A DNA stretch of 60,000 nt from the NCBI RefSeq assembly GCF_032854445.1, contig NC_088305.1, positions 5,957,606 to 6,017,605 of the forward strand, given 5' to 3'. The number at the start of each line of letters is the position of its first letter. The stretch's first letter is position 1. Positions 1 to 11,578 of this stretch are shown here, piece after piece. Under the pieces are notes generated by a model, which was given only the letters and a program-made list of their open reading frames with translations, was not told the DNA's origin and did no database searches. This DNA is from Liolophura sinensis (Eukaryota; Mollusca; Polyplacophora; Chitonida; Chitonidae). The position numbers and the translations under genes were made by a program.

Positions 1-1102
1 TGCTTAAAATACAGACACATTTTATGGTTTTAAAATAGCGCATCATTTGCAAAAAAAAGGAACAACTGCTCACTGACGTGCAAGACACAAAACTAGAGAC
101 ATTAACGTAAGCACACGGGCCATCATTTTTTAAAACTAAATCCCTGGTCCTTTTTCTATGTACTGTGCTGTTGTTATTGTGGGAAGTTTCAAGTATATGT
201 CGTCCGACCTACATACCATATGGGGCATACTCTGCACTCCGACATGGCATTATAACATTCCTTTAAATCGGGACGTGAGAATAAGCTAGGCCTGACGACC
301 ACGTAAACCAGACCACCACATAACCAGACGATTAGTAATTTCAACTGAGATGTCAACCTAATCTAGTTACACTGCACGCCATACAATGTTCTATTTATGA
401 ATCTTTCAATTATAAAACCATATAAGGGACAATCATTGATACAGTGTCACGGTTTAAGCCTGATGCGCAAAGAAGTAACAAGTATACTTCACATTTCTTG
501 ATAAAGAAATTCCACTGCAGGTGAGACGGGTGCATAGACAGCCACAAGGGCTAAGCCATTTAGCAATGCCGTATGCCATATACAGTAATGTGGATTCCCA
601 AGCGCCAGGTCTTTGAACTAAGATTTTAATCAGCAAAAAGTAATTACTAATTTACGGCCACATTATTCTTTGCAATGTACAAACGCCCACTAGTAACGCA
701 ACATGGACGATTAGTCTACTGTAGACTATGCCTGTTTGGTTTGTCTTGATTTTGTCTTGAGTGTTGAGAAACACAAAACGGGACAGAAGATGCCGCGCGA
801 TGGTGAGAGTTGTATGGTTAATTCTCTGAGAAACTTGAGATGATGTGACGACGATAGGAGACCATGTATGAAATTAAATTGCTATCAACATCACTGCACT
901 TTTTTACCCAGTTAAAATAAAATTTTTACCTAGTTAAAATAAAATTTTAACTGAGGTAAATTTACAAGAGGCTTGATTTCACCCGCTATAAGTGGCCATT
1001 TGAAAGCTAGAATAATGTCGTCGACGCTCTGCTTTTACCCATTACGCTGTAGTCTTGTATAATGCAATTTACGAGAGAGTGACAAGGAAAACTTATACAT
1101 AC
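1..1102. other. Probable intron or flank of the EF-hand gene; no exon recognised
   Basis: This AT-rich stretch follows the splice donor of the EF-hand exon on the minus strand, so it is probably intron. I found no second EF-hand loop on either strand. A 22-bp direct duplication (TTTTTACC.AGTTAAAATAAA type) lies at about 901-947. Nothing else stands out. Confidence 0.4.
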
Positions 1103-1252
1103 GGCCAAATCAGCGTCGCTGTATTTGTCCTCTGTCCAGCCCATGTCCCGGAGAAGGGGGACCAACTCAGTAAAGGCCAGGCCGTCCCCGTTGGTGTCGT
1201 ACTTCTGGTACATTTCTGTAAACTTTTCTCTCTCAGCGTCGGTCAGAGACAT
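1103..1252 (-). CDS. First coding exon of an EF-hand calcium-binding protein (partial gene)
   Basis: The minus strand opens with ATG at 1252-1250 and runs 50 codons, starting MSLTDAEREKFTEMYQKYD. It ends at GCC before a GTATGT splice donor (intron begins at 1102), at phase 0. Residues 4-38 fit one helix-loop-helix EF hand: an amphipathic first helix, a loop DTNGDGLAFTEL and a second helix VPLLRDMG. In a standard 12-residue loop the bidentate Glu is at position 12. Here only four residues separate the central Gly from that Glu instead of five, so the loop is one residue short and may bind calcium weakly or not at all. The start fits the calmodulin/troponin C-like superfamily, in which the protein begins just before the first hand. 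Later exons are not visible. The family call is fairly safe; which EF-hand protein this is cannot be decided. Confidence 0.7.
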
Positions 1253-1340
1253 GATGGAAGATATTGGATCTACCCGGAGACGATGTCAACGTACGAGGAA
1301 GTTGGATGAGTGGTGAATACAGACACCGATATCGCCAACA

Positions 1341-1346
1341 CTTATA
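1341..1346 (-). promoter_or_regulatory. TATA-like box upstream of the EF-hand gene
   Basis: The minus strand reads AAAGTATAAG at 1350-1341. This is about 90 bases upstream of the ATG and would place the transcription start near 1315. No upstream element could be assigned. The prediction rests on motif and spacing only. Confidence 0.35.
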
Positions 1347-1399
1347 CTTTGCCGCGACGGACCAACGCGCATGTGCAGAGTAGTGGGCGTTGCCGCGCA

Positions 1400-2850
1400 G
1401 CATGGAGAAGACCAACCACAGAGGTTTTTACGATCACATGACTCCATAGTGCGGTATTTTCGCTCAGTACGAATCCCCGAGGCCTCTCTGCCCACGTTTT
1501 CATGCTAGAGTGAATCAACGACGTAGTACAAGCTTACTATGGTACATTCAGCCATTATCCATTCTGCATTCCAGGTAGGTGGTGATGAGAAAGCATGTGT
1601 GGAGGTAAAGACAGGTGCAAATGTGTCACTGTCGCATTGCAGCAACTTTGCAGGGAAAAGTTAATACGCAGTTTACATCAGTGACAATTTGCGTGCATTG
1701 GCTGTAAAATACCACTGCATACTAGGCACATAAAATAACTTAAGACACAGATTGCATCAGATTTCAGTATTGATTTAATGACGTGAGGATCGAATAACGA
1801 CATCACGTGTATACAACAGACACGCAAAATTGGGATTCCGAAAACAAGAATGTCGTCTCCTATCCATGGCGTGATAAAACAATGTATTCAAGAGCATTCT
1901 GATGACCAATGTACACTATTAAATCATAATCGAGGTAAAGAACATTGTCTTCATCCAAGCAACTCATGGAAGAACGCCAGCAATGCAATATACATGTATT
2001 TACCAAGTACAAGGAAAATTGAATATAAATTGCCACGCATAAAACCAACGGCAACAGAAACGTTAGTCAGAAATATACATAAAAGTTTTGCATACTGCCA
2101 GTAATATACCAATATCAAATTATTTCCATACTCCAATATATAATAAATATTTTGTTAATACCGGCTTGGTAACTAGAACGAAATCAAAATAATATTGTTT
2201 TCTTTCATCTTTTACCTTTTGCATTACTCTGAATATTCTTACTGAGCTGAACTTTCTAGTTTAGGATACTTTTGTTCTGAAACCACTAACAAAATAAATA
2301 ATAAAATGCTCTTAGGCGAACCAATCAGTTACGGAAATAAGTGTTCAATATTTGATTGGCGAATTCCCAAGACGATGTAAAACCACCAAAGAACTAAGAT
2401 AGTCTATAAAGTACGAAAATAGGACGGAATCATATAAAGGTGAGCAATCAACAGTTTTCAATGTTGTTGGTATGTTCTAGGCGAGTAAGTGAAATCAGTA
2501 AAATCTAATTCAACAGCTCATATCTCCGGGTTAAGCGGAATTAGACATAATTATGTAGCAGAACGCAGGAGATTCTGGACGTTCTGTCAGAACCATGATG
2601 ACAAAGTTTCATTCATTTATTTCTTTTATTTTTTGGAATGTATTTTACGCTGATCACATGACCCACTGCACATGCGTGTTAGGTTCAGAAGCTTTACACC
2701 ACAGAGATCAGGACACGACGGATTCCATCATGTGACTTTATTGTTTAAATGTAAGCAACATGACAGACATTTGTGCGCATACGTATACGTATATTCATGC
2801 AACGTACATGTGTTTAATAAATTAATTAATTTATTTATTTACCTGTTTAG
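1400..2850. other. Intergenic, no feature recognised
   Basis: No coding region, RNA gene or clear repeat could be supported here. Open frames are short and on both strands. The composition is AT-rich and ordinary. Confidence 0.5.
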
Positions 2851-2955
2851 TTATCTATTTATTTAATTGGCTTTTTACGCCGTACTCCAGAATATTTCAC
2901 TTATACGGCGGCGGTCAGCAGCACATCCAATCATGGCCTGCAAAATGTGATTTTG
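2851..2955 (-). mobile_element. SINE fragment (main family, 3' part)
   Basis: The stretch carries the tail signature of the main SINE family: a TTTATTTA run, then TTTTTACGCCGTACTCCAGA and TTCACTTATACGGCGGCGG. Only the last ~100 bases of the element, in minus orientation, are recognisable. Confidence 0.6.
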
Positions 2956-3024
2956 GTGAAGTGATTAAGCGGATTCTGGCTACCGTGAGCACCTCTAACT
3001 ACGTATCTCCAAATTGTTTTATTA

Positions 3025-3358
3025 TTTATTTACTTAATTGCTGCTAAGCGCCACACTAAAATTCACTTCTACGATGGGGGTCAGTTGTACCGGTGAAGAA
3101 AACCGAAATGCACGGAGGAAAGCACGAACTTGGGCATGACAGGTTAGTGGTGGAAATCTTGTGATGGAACACTTCCGAACGTATGACCATACCACGCGAA
3201 AATGGCCATTTCAGCGACCACTGACAGCTTACTGTACCTAAAGCGGTGTTAAGAATGCTTCAGAAAAATGTAGATTTTGCCTGTCGTAGACTGGGATTGA
3301 ACCCCACACTTCGGCATGCCGGCGGTTGACAGTCACCCAGCCTACCCCCCGAGCCAAA
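3025..3358 (-). mobile_element. tRNA-derived SINE, second family
   Basis: On the minus strand the element opens with a tRNA-like head: an A-box-like TGGCTCGGGGGGTAGGCTGG and a B box GGTTCAATCCC. About 230 bases of body follow, and it ends in a TAAGTAAATAAATA tail at 3025. The length (~335 bp), Pol III-type promoter and A-rich tail are typical of SINEs. The body differs from the main family, so it is listed separately. Confidence 0.55.
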
Positions 3359-3734
3359 TCATGCTTTTCACAAAAACGTAGGCATTCGTTTCAAAAAAAC
3401 ATAGTCTTTTGAAGGGGTTGAGCTGTATTGTTAATATATTTGTTTAGTCTCGTTAATTCGCCCGCAATAATGTTGCAAATAAAAAGCTTCGTGCATGGTA
3501 TAAATCATAAATTGCGTATACAGATTACACTTCTTGTATATGCAGACACATAAACGGTCATTATTTGTACAAAGACCAAAACGGTTTCCTCTTTCGCAGA
3601 CTTTACGACAAGAGGGATAGTTTCAATTTTGAAATTCTAAATTATGTTCATATATCCAACCGGACGATGCAGCACAATGCAAATAGAGTCTCAATAGGTA
3701 AGTGCCATTTAGCGAAATGCCAATGGTTTTAAAA

Positions 3735-3950
3735 ATGGTATTTGCTGCTTAATCGCTCGGCGCTCAGTACTGAATAGTTAGAGTAATGAAACAGAGCTCG
3801 TTGGTCCGGTTTCAGTATAATGCGACTGGGTGGGGTGTCATATCTGGTGTCTTCGGCGTGATACTTCGGTGACGGCAGCACTCCGGTTGCATGGACGCCC
3901 TGCCACAAGAAGACACAGTGTATGTACACACACCTTATCACAACTTGTCG
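3735..3950 (+). mobile_element. Third dispersed repeat family, truncated copy
   Basis: The minus-strand text (GTGTCTTCTTGTGGCAGGGC and onward) aligns by eye for about 200 bases with the plus strand at 7365-7590 and, more loosely, with 4440-4640. The copy at 4395-4715 shows a tRNA-like head that fixes the orientation. No coding function. Confidence 0.55.
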
Positions 3951-4394
3951 GCATATGACTGAATTATACTCATTGTAAAACTAAAGGAAAATTATTTTCC
4001 CTTTAGGGAATATCTTTAACATACTGTTGTGTCAAGAAGTAATTCGATAACCACATTTAAGCATTTTGTTGATATTTTAGGTTATATTGATTGGCAGCTA
4101 GAGTATTAGAGTAGTTATATAGAAAATTATATGAAATATAGAGTCGATTGTGTGGTACAGTGGTAGTAGAAACGACGAGGCGACTCAAACAAAGATAATT
4201 GGGTGATTTAAGCGATAATTCCGAATATGACATTCCGTTAGCAAAACGTCAAATGAAGCCCGTTAAATGTAGGGTTAATTTGATGTCGTGTATTATGAAG
4301 TTGAAGGCTCCATACACCCTGCCAAAGGCGACAAGTAAATCCTCAATAGTATTTGATCTAACTTCCAAGCACATCATACATAGAATATGTACGT

Positions 4395-4715
4395 ATGCTT
4401 GTGCTTTTACATGGAGCAAGTCATGCGATGGTGAGGAGTCATTTGATGTGAGTACATACTCTGTTGACAGGGCCAGCCCATGTCGCAAAAGTGCTACCAG
4501 CACCCAAGTATTATCATGCCCAAGACATCAGACATGACACGTTATACTGACACCGGGCCAACCATTTCTTTTTCCTTGCAAAATCTCTCGGTGCTGAGCG
4601 TTAAGTGAGACGGCAACAAGTACTGTAATGCTTTTGGTATGACCCGACCCGGGTTTGATCCCAGGTGTCCAAGCTTCAGGCCTGACGCATAAACCACTAG
4701 GCCACGAAAGTGGCC
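4395..4715 (-). mobile_element. tRNA-derived SINE, third family, with head
   Basis: Read on the minus strand from 4715, the element begins with a perfect A-box form TGGCCTAGTGG. It then shows a B-box-like GGGATCAAACCCGGG and continues into a body shared with 3735-3950 and 7365-7620. The similarity defines a dispersed family; the Pol III-like head makes it a SINE. Confidence 0.55.
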
Positions 4716-5610
4716 TTATATGGCGGATCGATGATGTGACTGCAGTAACATGTCTGAAGGACGTCTTTATTGATGATACATCGCGTCTCTTTCATAGTAT
4801 GCACGAACCAAGAGATTATACATCCGGTGTATGAAACAAGGATCCAGAAGAAGCAAAAGTTTACATTGATGATAGATTTTATATCTGTTGTAGCAGGTAA
4901 ACAAAACTTTTTTGCATTACTGCATGATATATTTCACGAGTATATATATATATCTACTAGAAAAGTTTATATATACCTCATATATATAGTTGAATATTCG
5001 CGATTGCGAATCAGGCCAGATATGGCTGTTGCATTAATTAAAGGTAAGACGGTATAAGGGAGACAAAGGATGAGCGGTGTTAAACCCGTCTCACCTGTAG
5101 GCTGGGTACAGGTGAGTTATTAATCGAACGAATATGTAAGAGGTATATTTAGTCGTATACGATGACTCACGTCAAGACATCCTCAGTCATGCAGCCACGT
5201 AGCGGTGTACACGCTATACCGGGGAATTTACACTGATCTGTCGCGTATATAGATGGACGGAAAATTACCCAGCTTTCCACGTGGTCTTGTTCACCCACGT
5301 GCGCGCACATGATTAACTATGGTTATTATAAACACAGCATGCAAACTCCGCACGGTTAAGTCTCTTTTCGCCGCAGTCTAACATTTACCCCTTAGACTCT
5401 CCCTATAGAAGACACGAGATCAATTTTAAGGATAGATAATGGCAGTCCGGTTTTACTTGATATGTCAAAGCTTCCTAATCTTAGTTTTAGTTTAAAAAAG
5501 GAAGCGATATTCAAGTTCATGTTGATGTATCACGAAACTTAGGTTGTGTAAATGTGAATGAATAATGAATGCAGTTTGATTGTGAAAACGGTGTTCTAAT
5601 GTCAAGACAC
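4716..5610. other. Intergenic, AT-rich, no gene recognised
   Basis: The stretch contains a short (TA)n-rich tract at about 4938-4990 and no supported gene. A 95-codon open frame in this tract is low in complexity and has no recognisable domain. Confidence 0.4.
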
Positions 5611-5614
5611 CTAT

Positions 5615-6275
5615 CAGGTGTAGGTGTTCTGCATGTTATACATGTCATATAAAACAGATTGTCAACCTGAAGGCGTGAATACCGTGTTGTGATATCGTCA
5701 ATACACACCAGTTACGTGTGGGTGTTCTGCATGTCATACATGTCATATAAAACAGATTGTCAAACCTGAAGGCGTGAATACCGTGTTGTGATATCGTCAA
5801 TACACACCAGTTACGTGCAGGTGTTCTGCATGTCATACATGTCATATAAAACAGATTGTCAAACCTGAAGGCGTGAATACCGTGTTGTGATATCGTCAAT
5901 ACACACCAGTCACGTGTAGGTGTTCTGCATGTCATACATGTCATATAAAACAGCCTGTCCAGCCTGAAGGCGTGAATACCGTGTTGTGATATCGTCAATA
6001 CACACCAGTTACGTGTGGGTGTTCTGCATGTCATACATGTCATATAAAACAGCCTGTCCAGCCTGAAGGCGTGAATACCGTGTTGTGATATCGTCAATAC
6101 ACACCAGTTACGTGTAGGTGTTCTGCATGTCATACATGTCATATAAAACAGCCTGTCCAGCCTGAAGGCGTGAATACCGTGTTATGATATCGTCATTACA
6201 CCTCAGTTACCTGTAGACGTTCTGCATGTCATACATGTCATATAAAACAGATTGTCCAACCTGAAGGCGTGTATA
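5615..6275. repeat. 99-bp tandem repeat, about 6.6 copies
   Basis: The word GGCGTGAATACCGTGTTGTG recurs at 5672, 5771, 5870, 5969, 6068 and 6167 (the last with one change), and GGCGTG again at 6266, always 99 bp apart. Units differ by a few bases (ATTGTCAAACC versus CCTGTCCAGCC). Because 99 is a multiple of three, the minus strand holds a 165-codon open frame with a 33-residue Cys-rich repeat. I take it as a by-product, since there is no signal peptide, splice context or codon-type substitution bias visible. Confidence 0.9.
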
Positions 6276-7360
6276 GATATATATGATTTCATGACCATGC
6301 GAAAATATCTTTCAGAGACTTAAATTTTAGTGACTGTGAGTCAATGAATTTCCTTAGCGTTGACTACTTAAATCACAACTATTCTACTTCGATGTATCGC
6401 TTTGAACGGAAATTGATTTTTTTTCAGACACGAGGAAACACTGTCCAGAAGGATATATGCATGGTGTTAATATAAAAAGTCGTCTATAAACAGTTTCAAT
6501 TAATGTGCAATAGGCCTAACTGAGATATATAATTAGATTATAGACAGCTAATATACAAGAATGGTACACGGTTTAAACACTGATTAAATGTAGGCGCCTA
6601 TAATCTAACAGATTTACAATTTAAAATGGGGTCAACACTAAGAGAATTGTAAGGGGAAATCCGTCACTGGTCTAAACTGCGCAAATATTCCCACAATGAA
6701 AAGTTTGCTCGTGGATTGCACATGTGAACAGTATGATAGACTGAAGACGGATTATATGACTATTAAACCAAATATGATCTGCCTTTCTATCAATAATGTA
6801 TTATAAAGTATTCGTAATTCATAACGATCTGTATTGCAGAATTGAAGTTACATGGTAGGCCGCGTAATTACAAGACAATACCGTGTCTGACATTTCAAAG
6901 TTCGCTGATCATCTTTCGGCGTTTAGACAACAAGGGAAGGTAACCCAGTCTAATGAGATACGCCAAGACCACGTGGCATTGTAAGGGGTTTTGTGAAAAC
7001 GTGATCAATCACTTAGTTCAGGACTTTAAAAATTACAACGGAGTTGAGAAAGTTGATGGTCGAAGGAAAACCCCGGATAAAACTGAACATTCCATTACTC
7101 GCTTATAGTTAGATACATGTCAATAGACATTTCTGGAAGACTCAACTTTATGTAGATAACGTTTATAAGTAACAACAAACTGTTTTTGTCGTTGCCAATA
7201 TGTTTCTTTAATCATGCGTGGAAAGATGTCATAATCGAACGAAAATTGCTAAAAAAATAACGTCTGGCACAGGTTTCTCAGGATTTTCTTTGTTTACTGT
7301 TACGTATGTGTACTTGGGATTTAATGTCGTACTTAACAATTTTTCAATCAAATGGCGACG
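6276..7360. other. Intergenic, no feature recognised
   Basis: AT-rich sequence with only short open frames. I see no repeat family, RNA gene or exon here. Confidence 0.5.
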
Positions 7361-7364
7361 AGGA

Positions 7365-7620
7365 ATCATTAGGCGTGTGTACATATATTGTGTCTTCTTG
7401 TGGCAAGGCGAGTTCATGGCACCAAAGCCCTGCCGCCACTGAAACATCATGCCGAATACACCATACATGACACCCCACCCAGTCACATTATACTGACACC
7501 GGTACAAACAGTCAAGCTTCCTCGCTCTAACCTCTCACTGATGAGCGCCAAGCGAGACAGCAACAAGTACCATTTTTAAAGTCTGTGGGATGACCCGACT
7601 TGACTCCCAACTTCCAGGTA
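7365..7620 (-). mobile_element. Third dispersed SINE family, copy without clear head
   Basis: It matches the reverse complement of 3735-3950 over shared words such as GTGTCTTCTTGTGGCA, GACACCCCACCCAGTC and TTATACTGA. Near 7590 the text GATGACCCGACTTGACTCCC corresponds to the degraded B-box side of the copy at 4395-4715. Confidence 0.55.
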
Positions 7621-7904
7621 TTTATCGTTATGCACGCTTTTACAAACAACTAGCTCACATGACATGCTAATGTGCAAATAATTGAAGTTCTATCATTGAT
7701 CAGGCATACAGCACTATAATACAATAATTATTGCATGTGATTTTGTCGGCTCGAGATATTTGATGCAGATTGAGCGCACAGCGCTGTTTGTAGGCTTACG
7801 TCATCTGTTAAGAGATGTTACAGAGTTTTAGTTTCAGATGTGCTTTATAAACCAGAGAAAATGTACATACATATTAAACTGAAGAAGAGAAACCTGGTAA
7901 TATT

Positions 7905-8168
7905 TCTTTACTTAATTTGATTGGTGTTTTACGCCGTACTCAAGAATATTTCACTTATACGACGGCAGCCAGCATTATGGTGGGAGGAAACAGGACAGAG
8001 CCCGGGGAAATCCCACGACCATCCGCAGGCTGCTGCAAGCCCTCCTACGTACGGACGGAGAGTAAGCCATTATGAGCTGTACTTGAACTCAAAGCGACCG
8101 CATTGGTGAGAGGCTCCTGCGTCATTACGCTACGCTAGCGCGCTAACCAACTGAGCCACGCAGGCCCC
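7905..8168 (-). mobile_element. Full-length SINE, main family
   Basis: Read on the minus strand, the element has a head GGGGCCTGCGTGGCTCAGTT with a Pol III A box and GGTTAGCGCGCTAGCG. It then has a B-box-like GAGTTCAAGTACAG, a conserved body (GTCGTGGGATTTCCCCGGGC region) and the tail CGTAAAACACCAATCAAATT. The length is about 260 bp. This family is the commonest mobile element in the window. Confidence 0.85.
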
Positions 8169-8357
8169 TCCGTCGTAAAAAAAAAAAAAACACCGTTAGC
8201 GTGCTACGTTGCCTGTGGAGCGCAGACGACGTCCCTGGGGTGCAACATCGCACATTGCTGAACCTTATGTGACGTTGTTTTCTCCAATGAGGGCAAACTA
8301 ACATGAGGTAAAATATTGCCAATCAATCGTTCATTCATTTAATGTGAAATGTTGAGT

Positions 8358-8520
8358 AAACTGAGAGCAGTAGGGACTGTGTCATAAATGGCAAATGGTC
8401 ACACGTAATGGGCGAAATACGGCCTCCTGTCAATCTATCTCAGTTAGGGATTCATTTTAGCTGTTCATGTAAATGGTTAAATAGTAGCAAATTATACGTC
8501 CTTACGGCACGGTCGATCAC
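8358..8520 (+). mobile_element. Dispersed 'ACCGGTGAAATACGG' element, diverged copy
   Basis: The order of words (GTCATAAATGG, CACACGTAATGGGCGAAATACGGCC, TCAGTTAGGG, CTGTTCATGTAAATG, ACGTCC.TACGGCACGG, each quoted in part) matches the copies at 9485, 13785 and 42480. No protein or tRNA-like head was seen. The element class is unknown. Confidence 0.55.
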
Positions 8521-9280
8521 CTCTTGACCATTAATATCGCGTGATCAAAGTCAGACAAGGAGTTCTACCTGGTAGGCTATCTGAGGTACAGGCTCCGCCT
8601 AGTTTCACCTGCTCATTACCCTGACTGCCGTCTTAAAAGATATTTCTTACAGCGTACGCGCCACTCTCTACGTTCGCTTTATATCACTGCCATGGCAAAA
8701 TTTGTACAGAAATGTTGAACAACGCGGAGGTCACTGCGATCACGGTGATGAGGCAGGAAGTGTTGTCAGAAAACACAAATACTCTGTCTTAGCTTTTGCT
8801 TTTAATAATACTTTATACAGATGTATTTTTTTTCATGTAATGTGTGTGTCGCACAGGCTCCCAAGTTTGTCTTGTGGTGGCAGTGGTGTAAAGTGAGCGT
8901 ACGTTGCAAGAAATATGGTTATAAAGGCCAGCCACTTTTGAGTACGACGTTCTGTCGTGTTGCATAAAGAACAAGTCGCAGGACATTTTAACTTTTAGCA
9001 TTAAATATATTTAATAATAGGCCACAAATTGAACCTCCAAGTAAAGCAACACGAATCTAAACAGTTCGCTGTCATCTCCAAACATGTCGATGATGAGCTA
9101 AAACTTTTCCTAGGCATTAAGGTACACTCGGCAAATTATATCACAATATTTATAACATTTTTGAAAAAAAATGGCATTTTGAACAGATGAAGAAAAATGG
9201 CTCCAACTGCACTACTTTATATACAAAGTGAAAAGTATAATAAAAGGCACAATGTAAACAAGGGGAGTTACTGCGTAAGA
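8521..9280. other. Intergenic, no feature recognised
   Basis: No coding region or repeat could be supported. Short open frames on both strands lack recognisable domains. Confidence 0.45.
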
Positions 9281-9285
9281 TGACC

Positions 9286-9308
9286 CCTCTCCCCCCCCCC
9301 CCCCCCAC
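9286..9308. repeat. Poly-C/poly-G tract
   Basis: An almost pure run of C on the plus strand, so a G run on the minus strand. It could form a G-quadruplex on the minus strand. No neighbouring gene gives it an obvious role. Confidence 0.8.
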
Positions 9309-9479
9309 CCCAACGCTCACGCTTATATCTATCCTCAAACATCAGTATCCAAACGTCACTGTGGTGATAACCTTCACATCCATACTTGCTGATAAACCCA
9401 TTCGTGAACTGATGGCACGTTTTTATGTTTAACGCATTTCTCTTAAACCGGTGTGATTTAGTGGTACGGTTTTATACCA

Positions 9480-9655
9480 CTTAAAAGGCTCAAAATAGGG
9501 AGTAAAATCAGAGCAGCGAGGACAATATTATAATAAGAAAATGGTCAAACGTAACCGGTGAAGTACGGCCTCTTGTCAACTTACCTCAGTTAGAGTTTAT
9601 AACTTGTTATGTAAACGCCCCATTGCGTCACGGCTTAAGCAAGAAAATACAGTGA
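9480..9655 (+). mobile_element. Dispersed 'ACCGGTGAAATACGG' element copy
   Basis: It begins with GGGAGTAAAATCAGAGCAGC, the array-like head. It continues with GTAACCGGTGAAGTACGGCC, TCAACTTACCTCAGTTAGAG and CCCCATTGCGTCACGGC. The same word order recurs at 13785-13975 and 42480-42690. Confidence 0.65.
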
Positions 9656-9699
9656 TGTTAAATGTAACATAAATAAACATCAATGGTGTCAAAAAACCG

Positions 9700-10640
9700 G
9701 CCAAGACTCATCTCTCTGACATACTTTTTATGCTTGGTATATCTCACCGACTTCATTATGAACAACTGATGGCACGCTTTTATGCTTGATGCACCTCTCC
9801 GACATTGATGACACGTTTTGTATGTTTGGGGCATTTTTCCGGCATCAGTGTGAAGCGATGACACGATTTCATGCTTGGCGCATCTCTGCAACATCAGTAT
9901 GAACTGATGGCATCTTTTTATGCTTGGTGCATCTTTCGGATATTTCTATGATTGGGGAATCTCTCCGACATCAGTGTGAAATGACAAGACGTTTTCATGC
10001 TTGGTATATCTCTCCGACTTCAGTATGAACTGATGACACGCTTTATATGATTGGGGAATCTCTCCGACATCAGTGTGAACTGATGACAGGCTTTGTATGG
10101 TTGGGGCATCACTCCGACATCAGTGTGAATTGACGACAAATTTTGTATGATTGTAGCATCTTTCCGACACCAGTGTGAATTGATGACACGCTTTGTATAG
10201 TTGGGGCATCTCTCCGACATCAGTGTGAATTGATGACACGCTTTGTATAGTTGGGGCATCTCTTCGACATCAGTGTGAATTGATGACACGCTTTGTATAA
10301 TTGGGGCATCTCTCATACACCCGTGTAAATTGATGACACGTTTATATGTTTGACATATCTCTCCGGCAACAATGTGAATTGATGACACGTTTATGTTTGA
10401 CATATCTCTCCGACACTGTAAATTAATGACGCGTTTTAACGTTTGCTACGTCTCTCCGAAATCAGAGTGAACTAATCACACTATTTTATGCTTGACACGT
10501 CTCTCCGACTTCAGTATGAATTGACGACACGTTTTTCATGCTTTGCGCATCTTTTCGACACCAATGTAAATTGTTGACACGTTTATATATTTGACATATC
10601 TCTCTGACGCCAGAGTAAATTGATGACTTTTAATGTTTTG
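9700..10640. repeat. 50-bp degenerate tandem repeat, about 19 copies
   Basis: TGATGACACG occurs at 10181, 10231 and 10281, exactly 50 bp apart, and more diverged units extend to both sides. The consensus carries GGGGCATCTCTCCGACATCA and GTGTGAATTGATGACACGC. Units near 10.18-10.31 kb are nearly identical while the edges are decayed, so the centre is the youngest part. The minus strand has a 127-codon frame through it, read as a by-product. Confidence 0.85.
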
Positions 10641-11240
10641 CACTTCACTGGCAAAAGTTTACTGTTTTATTAAGGGGAATTAAGTGTATTGAACTTTGCC
10701 ATGGGAACTGGCGTGGTTGTTAATATTGTTGTGATATGTCGGTTAGACCACTGACGGCGGAAATATGAACATCTGATTCTAACACTGGACACTTTATAAC
10801 GGACAAGCTAGGGCTAATACACGTATATTCATTCGCATACTTATAAGTTGTTACTTGGATATGTCAAATAAGATTTACATATAAAATGAGCTAATGCTGC
10901 TCCTGTGCTTTCTATAATGGACTGGCATCGTTAACCTGGCAATGCCGACGCGAGGGTCCAAGTCGAAATGGTCACTCATATTACACGTGAGTATATTACG
11001 TTACCAGTTTGTCAACAAATGTTTAGCAAGAGATTGCCCAGCTTGAACCCAAATTATACTAGGCGGGAAAGGCTCATCTTAACATCATCTTGTTTTTATA
11101 TCACTGCAGACAGTATTCCGCCAAAGGTGTCAAAGACATAGACAGGTATGGCAACATATATTATATATTATCGTGTTGCCACCACAATTCCAGAACATTT
11201 ATATGTATAAGGGCATAATTAGCGAATCACAAGAGGACTT
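10641..11240. other. Downstream flank of carnosine synthase
   Basis: No coding region was seen. On the minus strand the nearest canonical poly(A) signal AATAAA is at 10666-10661, about 0.9 kb past the stop codon. Weaker TATAAA variants lie at about 11199 and 11096. The true transcript end cannot be placed. Confidence 0.35.
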
Positions 11241-11244
11241 ATAT

Positions 11245-11278
11245 CCCCCCTCCCCCCCCCCACCCCCCCCACCCCCCA
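11245..11278 (-). repeat. G-rich tract, potential G-quadruplex
   Basis: The plus strand has four C runs of 6-10 bases separated by single A or T. The minus strand, which is the sense strand of carnosine synthase, therefore has four long G runs with one-base loops about 280 bases after the stop codon. Such tracts readily form G-quadruplexes; a role in 3' end formation is only a possibility. Confidence 0.75.
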
Positions 11279-11409
11279 ACCACTGGGATATAAAATTGCA
11301 AAGGCGATAATGTGTTTACGTCGGTAATGTTACATGTACGTATGCTTACGTTTTACGTCGTACTTTTTTTTACGTCGTACAATCAGTCATATGACGACGA
11401 ACAGTAACG

Positions 11410-11578
11410 CTATGGATCATTACGAAGATGTTATGGATAATTACTAAAATGTTAAAGATCATTACAAAAATCTTATGGACGACTAAAAAAATGTTATGGA
11501 CTATTACAAAAAGCTTATGGATCCTTACTAACATGTTACGGATCGGCTGCAGAATTATTACGAATCACTACAAAAATC
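11410..11578. repeat. 21-bp tandem repeat overlapping the carnosine synthase stop codon
   Basis: The plus strand reads TTATGGATCATTACAAAAATG-like units every 21 bases from 11410, about eight units with one disturbed near 11536-11557. The last unit, 11558-11578, encodes on the minus strand the final residues DFCSDS and the TAA stop of carnosine synthase. Each unit carries the same TAA on that strand. Confidence 0.85.

Noticed and set aside
10020-10403. 127-codon minus-strand frame
   Set aside because: It lies wholly in the 50-bp repeat and has no domain or splice signal.
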